Of a stretch of DNA of 64,000 nucleotides, positions 58,743-64,000 are shown piece after piece (the stretch's first letter is position 1; the number at the start of each line of letters is the position of its first letter). Both the position numbers and the translations under genes were made by a program. The stretch spans positions 1 through 64,000 of the forward strand of contig PPXM03000010.1 in the NCBI GenBank assembly GCA_003707065.3. Direction: 5' to 3'. Source of the stretch: Trigonopsis variabilis (taxonomy: Eukaryota > Ascomycota > Trigonopsidomycetes > Trigonopsidales > Trigonopsidaceae). Under the pieces are notes generated by a model. The model was not told where the DNA came from. It ran no database searches and worked only from the letters and a program-made list of their open reading frames with translations.

Positions 58743-59544
58743 GATTCTGAATATCCCTGCTTCGAAGGAAGAGATGGTAGCACAGAATGGACAGTGTATG
58801 AATTCAGTCCGATTTTAGAATTCAAGCTGATTGTGACGGAAAGCAACGGTACACAATAGTTGGTTGATCAGCTGTTTCCAACTTGGCATTACCTCCCTCC
58901 CGACGATGCATAATGTGTAAAATCAGGTAATATTAATGCTGATAACAAGTACTCAACAGACACAACTATGAAAAGCTGATTGGCGATTTGAGTTGGGAAT
59001 GAATACGGCTTCAATTGCGTCTGCCTTCGCTTGAGCGACTATTGATCAGACATCACTCTGCAGCTTGACCCTCTCATTTCTTCGATATTGAAGCCAATAG
59101 TGTATCAAGGAACGACATGGCGTGGAAGGATCTGATACTTATACTAGTAGTTGCACATTACTTACAACTTGAAAGCGCAAGTCGGAAGTATCTTTGATTC
59201 TGCCTGAACTCTGGTCATAAAGTGTGAATTGTTTATAGTAGTTCAGTTATAGTCTGCAACATTTAATTTTAGTCGAGACTAGTCTTGACACACACATGCC
59301 GAGTGCAAGATCTCCGAGAAAAGAGCAAATAGCAAAGAGTAGTGTATGCTAAAAGACACTCTAATAAGCAAATAAGCAAATAAGCAAATTCTAAGCAAAT
59401 GAATATTGCGTTTAATCCTTTATAGGGCCAGTAATGGCTGCTTCCATCCTACATCTCAACAGGACACTGATCCGTAAAGGAAGCACTAGATAGGTCAAGT
59501 CAATGGTGCGATAGAACTTCCTGATCTAAATATTTTACAGTTTT
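58743..59544. other. Intergenic upstream of unidentified gene
   Basis: 800 bp. A 26-codon frame at about 59117 (MAWKDLILILVVAHYLQLES) looks like a signal peptide but has no continuation I can support. A small AAATAAGC tandem repeat lies at 59360-59400. Confidence 0.35.
59360..59400. repeat. AAATAAGC tandem repeat
   Basis: Three near-perfect 8-bp units plus a degenerate fourth (TCTAAGCAAAT). Confidence 0.6.
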
Positions 59545-60170
59545 ATGGATGGTTCGGGTTTGAATAAGTTATGAGCTTTATATTGCGCTGCACTACACAG
59601 CTTAGTTGTTGGTTATCTTCTGCTGGACATCCTACAAGTAAAGGCAAACATTCTCATTCAAAGATAATAAGGCTCTCGTTTGTGTTTCTTATCTTGTATC
59701 TATTCTCTCCCAGCACTAAGAGACTGATGACACTTTTACTCACACCTCTCTCTTTTCGTAGCTTAGACATAAAAACAATGCTGGTGCAGAGGTTGAAATG
59801 TTGGAGATGCAGCTGTTTAACGAATGCTTGTGAACTTCATTGTTGCATCAGGTTACTCGGGCCGTCAATTAGCTATTGTGCAGCTTCCACACAAGTTCTA
59901 CTTATTTGGCTATTGGCTTTTGTGAAATACCCTCGATCGCTCCACATGAGCGCGATAAGAATTTTCTGCATGTAATACTTATGACAAAAGTCCATGCATG
60001 CTCTTAAAGATTGTGTACCTAGAATTGGAGCCATTAGGGAGCTTATAGACAGTATCAACGCATTCACTGACAGAATGACAGGACATGATTTAATGAATTT
60101 GAGTCATTTCGAAATCGGACACAGTGTCACTCAGCAATCTACAACAAGAGTCCCAAATCTTGGAGTGTAA
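59545..60170 (+). CDS. Unidentified multi-exon gene
   Basis: The 3' exon is convincing: SMHALKDCVPRIGAIRELID, then SINAFTDRMTGHDLMNLSHF and a stop at 60170, after an acceptor CAAAAG. Upstream, MDGSGLN joined over a 33-nt intron (GTTATGAGC..CACTACACAG) to LVVGYLLLDILQ is plausible, as is an exon containing AGAEVEMLEMQLFNEC, but I could not join all pieces in one phase. The family is unknown. The coordinates are an outer bound for the gene. Confidence 0.4.
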
Positions 60171-60385
60171 GACTCTCTACTGAATTACATGTTATCCTTA
60201 CAATAGCATGGAGAAAGTTGGAAGTTGGCTAATCTGAATAATGAAGCGTCGCCTAATTGCTAACGCTCGCGGTGATGAATTCGTTGCTCCTCTCCTATAT
60301 GCAGACAGATACGGGAGGTCAAGTCATTCCAAAAAACTCAGCTGTAACCCCTAGGTGTGTCTATCCTTGCTAACCAATCCATATA

Positions 60386-61736
60386 ATGGAACTTCAAGCG
60401 ATTATTCTGTGTGATAGTTCAAATGATCTGTTTCCACTAGCAAGCTCAAAACCGGGAGATGTACCCCAGGCAATGCTGCCGGTGGTGAATGTGCCTCTAA
60501 TAGGCCACGTATTGGATTGGTGCGAAAAAGCTGCTATTCGAAGTATATCTACGGGTTCGAATATACCTAACCATAGGCGTTTCAATTTTGGCAGATGGAC
60601 CTTCGAGTGAATTAGTTAGCACTTTCATAAACCAGAATGTTTCAAATCGATATCCAACACCGTTTGATACTATCCAGATAGTTCAACCGCCTGCTTCTTC
60701 CGGTAGCGGAGGAGCAATAGAATGGTTTGCTTCTTCCATTATTTCGGATTTTATTGTTTTACCGTGCGATCTTTTGACGGATCTTCCTCCTCAGTACATC
60801 ATTGATGCTTTTAGAGCGAGACGACCTGGAGACCATGGTATTGGAGTCTTCTATAGAAACACCTTTGATACGATCGATAAAAAGTCCCTAAGTCCTCCCA
60901 TCACAATACATACTCCTCTGAATGAGTTTCATCCTCAGCTTCTTGACATTCTACCTCGACGCGTTGATGACGAGCCTGCTGCTATAAGTGTTAGGATGGC
61001 AATGCTGTGGCGTTTTGCTAACGCTGTCGTATCAACTCGCCTATTAGATGCCTCAATCTACGTCATGTCGAGAGACTTCTTATCGATCTTTGAAAACTCA
61101 AGGTACCACGGCAAGTCCTTTGCGGCTGTTATTCGAGATGTTGCTAGGCGCCATTGGAGCCATCGCAAACAGCTACAGGGTTTAGAGCTATTCGCTATTC
61201 CTGATACCTATAACATGATCCGAGTCATTAATCCGTCATCTTTCTTAGAAGCTAATCGATGGCTCATGCGGCATACAGCTAGGGACCGCCTAGCTAGGCA
61301 GGCCGGAGAAAAGCAAACAGCAACAATCAGTGGCGATTCAGTTGTAGGAAACGACGTCGAAATGGGTGAAAAAGTTAGTGTCAAGCGCACCGTCATTGGG
61401 AAGAATTGCAAGATTGGAGCCAGGACACGCTTGGCAGGCTGTGTTGTCCTCGACCATGTCTCCATCAAGGACGGAGTTATTTTGGACAACTGTATGGTTG
61501 GATCCCACGCCGTGATTGGAGCAAAGAGCAAACTTGCTAACTGCACCATCGAGACTAATTACGAAGTTGCGCCCAATTTAAATTTAAAGAGCGAAGTTTT
61601 GTACAGATTTACTGGTGAAGGCTTGGATGAGTTTGAGCTCCCTAGCGAGGAGGAATACTACTCAGAGGCAGAACTGGACGTGAGTGAAGGTGAAAGCATT
61701 GAAAGTGGGGAGGACGATCTATTTGATAGATCATGA
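60386..61736 (+). CDS. GCD1: eIF2B gamma subunit (Gcd1)
   Basis: Catalytic-subcomplex subunit of eIF2B, the nucleotide exchange factor for eIF2. It starts MELQAIILCDSSND, then QAMLPVVNVPLIGHVLDWCE, the degenerate nucleotidyltransferase fold. A 34-nt intron (GTATATCTAC..AACCATAG) links AAIRS to VSILADGP. The C-terminal left-handed beta helix shows hexapeptide repeats (VVGNDVEMGEKVSVKRTVIG, KNCKIGARTRLAGCVVLDHV, GVILDNCMVGSHAVIGAKSK), followed by an acidic tail. It converges with RUD3, 100 bp between stops. Confidence 0.93.
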
Positions 61737-61836
61737 ATAGATAGTCTTCGGGGACTTTTTGGGGCCTCTACAAAATATACGAGTTAGATTTACAGAGAAA
61801 ATGTCGTTATCCTACCTTCATCTGTCAAGGAGCCCT

Positions 61837-63373
61837 TCAATTCTTCTTAGAAGATGATTCCCTTTCCAAAAACTCCGTCCAAAGGCTTGCCATGGTCTCT
61901 GATGAAGATTTACCGTTGATTAACTTAGTACTACTTGACCCTGACAATGTTCCAACCATTGGATTCGTAATAATCTCGCCGGTTCCTCTTATTAATCCAG
62001 CGTATTGTTTCTGTTGGTCATTCCATTCCAACACGGCAGAGATCAAACGAAGAACCTCAAACCTTTTGCTATCACCCCGTTCCATATGCAAGAAACTGAG
62101 AAAAAGATTGGTTATCAGTTGTTTATCCACCACCTCGGATTCCTCTTGCGTTTTCGCATTTTTTAAGGCTCCCAAAGCTTTTGTCAAATGCTCATTTAAA
62201 ATAACCGCCTCTTGTCTTAGTTTTCCGATCAAAATGTTCTTCTCCTTGACCTGGGCTTCAAAAGGAACTAATCGCGATATTTCTTCGCTCTTTGTTCTCA
62301 GCTGTTGCTCCAATTCATCTAATGTAGCTTTGAGCCCTTTAGTTTCATGGTCATAAGTTTCTTGTAAAATTCTCAGAGCATCTTGATTATCTTGTCGTAA
62401 TTTATCCATGTCTATGAGTCGACGCTCAACCTCAGCTTGTAATGATTCAATCAAGACAATATCAGACTCTCGATCCTGTTTAAATTGAGCCTCCAGTTTT
62501 CTAATCGAAACTAATTGCTCTTCTAATTCTGTATTCTTGGTGCTTAAACTCTCTCGAAGCGCTTTCTCTTCAACAGCCAGAACATTCCAGTCTTCGCATG
62601 ACTGCGATAAACAACGGAGCTCTTCCTTCAATCTTGTGATTTCTTGATCGCATTGTCGACACCGATCAAGATATTTATCTTCGACCTCTGTATTCTCAAC
62701 TCTTAGCTCACTTAGCTGCTGGGACAAGTGATCAATATCCTGAGTCGACTTTAGCAATTCTTCTTGTAATGCAGAAACAGTCGAGCTGAGTTTTTTGTTC
62801 TGCTCTTCTAGATACTCAATCGTAGTCCTTGACTTGTATAGCTCTTCCCGATCAGCTTTAAGTCTTTCCCCCAGTGTACTTCTGATGGAACTGACTTTCT
62901 CGAGTAATCCTTTATATTGCTTTTCAAACTCTGCCCGCTCCTGTTGAGCAATCTCGACTTTCCTCTCCAATGTTTTCACTTCATCACCATGCCTTTCCTT
63001 GATCTGCTGCAGCTCTAGCGCATATGGCTCAACTTTTGTAACTTCGGGTTCACCTATTTTTACCTCTGTTATGGCGGGTTTTGGACTACCTTCATAAAAA
63101 TTCGAAGCCTCGCTCTTTGCATTTGATTCTCTTTCATTCTCAGGCTCATTCATCAATTCACTTCTAGAATCAGTCTCAATGGTTTTTTTAGTTGAATCTG
63201 TCTCTGTTATATATGCTTTCTCGGTATCAGATTCTGGTGTGCCGGTCGCTTGACCGTTTACTCTAAGCTTCTTCCTAAGTTTCTTCTTTTGGCTCTTAGA
63301 CAAAAGCTGAGACCCTTTTGCTTTAATTAAATCATTCATCATCAATCTTACCGCTGTCAGGTTGATCAGCCAT
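61837..63373 (-). CDS. RUD3: Golgin Rud3 (GRAB/GRIP-related)
   Basis: Cis-Golgi coiled-coil tether recruited by Arf1. Two exons: MADQPDSA joined over a 31-nt intron (63321-63351, the shortest frame-required intron here) to KGSQLLSKSQKKKLRKKLR. Residues about 110-420 are continuous coiled coil (EEQNKKLSSTVSALQEELLK..). The C-terminal GRAB domain is DKQLITNLFLSFLHMERGD, then SKRFEVLRLISAVLEWNDQQ, KQYAGL, matching Rud3 rather than a classical GRIP domain. Length, about 515 residues, is typical. Confidence 0.9.
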
Positions 63374-63661
63374 TGCCGGGTGGACTTCAACTTTCAAAGC
63401 TCGTTGACAATGTCCAGTCTCCGAGCAAGGCGCATAGCAACGAGTGAGGTGATACATGTGAAACATTTACATCTATACCAATAGCAAAGAAAACTATAGC
63501 CTCATACCACAACACCATCTCCTAGTCCAGCTTCCAGTTGGATGAAAATCATGCATCATGCAGTTTGTCTTCGAGGTCATCTGAAGACAGACGGATATAA
63601 GCCAAAAACGATCCCTAGAAAAAGATTTAAAAGACAGCTGCGCCCCATATACATAGATTCA
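63374..63661. other. Intergenic
   Basis: A short spacer between two tandem minus-strand genes; no feature was recognised. Confidence 0.4.
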
Positions 63662-64000
63662 TCATGCTTGAGAATCAGATTCGCTCTGCTCCTGCTCTTC
63701 CATTTCCACCACAAGCTCATGGCAAATATCAAAACACTCGGCAAGGAGAGCGTTCAACAGGCCCTGGCCTTCAGGAATGGTATTACCTACCATAAACTTG
63801 CCGTCCACTCTCATATTATCAATTGAACAGAGTTTCATTTGATAAGGGTATAACTCCCTGGCCGAAGAGAGTCCACCCATTCTTTTCACTTCAAGCAGAC
63901 ATCGACGCACCGTGCTGAGTTGGTTTTGTAAGGGAATTAAAGCTTCCGAAACCGGTTCCGATGTGATCAATAGACGATAAATAGTCGCGTAACAACGACG
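63662..64000 (-). CDS. DUF2408 (UPF0662) protein, 5' end outside window
   Basis: C-terminal part of a conserved fungal protein of unknown function (UPF0662 family of S. pombe). Motifs are PLQNQLSTVRRCLLEVKRMG, then GLSSARELYPYQMKLCSIDN, MRVDGKFMVGNTIPEGQG and NALLAECFDICHELVVE, the most conserved region of DUF2408. It ends with an acidic tail (EEQEQSESDSQA) at 63662. The gene extends beyond position 64000, so its N-terminus and size are unknown. Confidence 0.85.
   Translation of the reverse strand, partial: RRCYATIYRLLITSEPVSEALIPLQNQLSTVRRCLLEVKRMGGLSSARELYPYQMKLCSIDNMRVDGKFMVGNTIPEGQGLLNALLAECFDICHELVVEMEEQEQSESDSQA

Noticed and set aside
59571-59975. 134-codon plus-strand frame
   Set aside because: It overlaps exons of a better model in other frames, has skewed composition rich in Cys, Leu and Ser, and crosses likely introns.

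Overview
The window is nuclear DNA of a fungus, most probably an ascomycete. The evidence is the gene set: a SepH/Cdc7 septation kinase with an armadillo tail, PalA/Rim20, CENP-N/Chl4, Kex1, an Axl2-like protein, Sog2, Lto1, a MetR/Cys-3 bZIP and Aim19. Introns are extremely short. About 25 that I resolved by protein homology mostly measure 31-45 nt, with the branch-point A only a few bases before the AG. This suits a compact genome, but I cannot name the genus from the sequence.

Positions 1-3480 are a gene-free retroelement graveyard. It holds at least six solo or partial LTRs of one family in both orientations. One young LTR is nested in an older one with a GTATT target duplication, and another has an AAAAC duplication. 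There is also an inverted pair of tRNA-like B-box sequences. No internal retroelement genes are recognisable.

Positions 3480-64000 are densely packed host genes on both strands. In order: septation kinase (-), cwf18 (-), ADE12 (-), CHL4/mis15 (+), LTO1 (-), MES1 (+), SIW14 (+), AIM19 (-), palA/RIM20 (+), a vacuolar amino-acid transporter (-), SOG2-like (+), RHO1 (+), UFD2 (-), an unidentified gene (+), URM1 (-), a hypothetical gene (-), a mitochondrial PP2C (+), endosulfine IGO1 (-), MED18 (+), a small hypothetical gene (+), a RUS/DUF647 protein (+), an RGS protein (+), a Tcp11/Sok1 protein (+), metR/cys-3 (-), an Acot9-like thioesterase (+), KEX1 (-), AXL2-like (-), an SPX/Vtc5-like protein (-), YSH1 (-), an unidentified gene (+), GCD1 (+), RUD3 (-) and a partial DUF2408 gene (-).

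There is no operon or obvious biosynthetic cluster; neighbours share divergent promoters of about 200-650 bp or converge tail to tail. Loose functional themes are cell-cycle and polarity signalling (septation kinase, Rho1, Sog2, Axl2, endosulfine), translation and tRNA biology (Mes1, eIF2B gamma, Urm1, Lto1), and RNA processing and transcription (Ysh1, Cwf18, Med18). URM1 and AIM19 are split into tiny exons and appear only when the short introns are read. The most unusual features are the ultra-short introns (one 27-nt candidate), the palindrome arrays inside the LTRs, a Sog2 without leucine-rich repeats, and several coding regions I could not assign.
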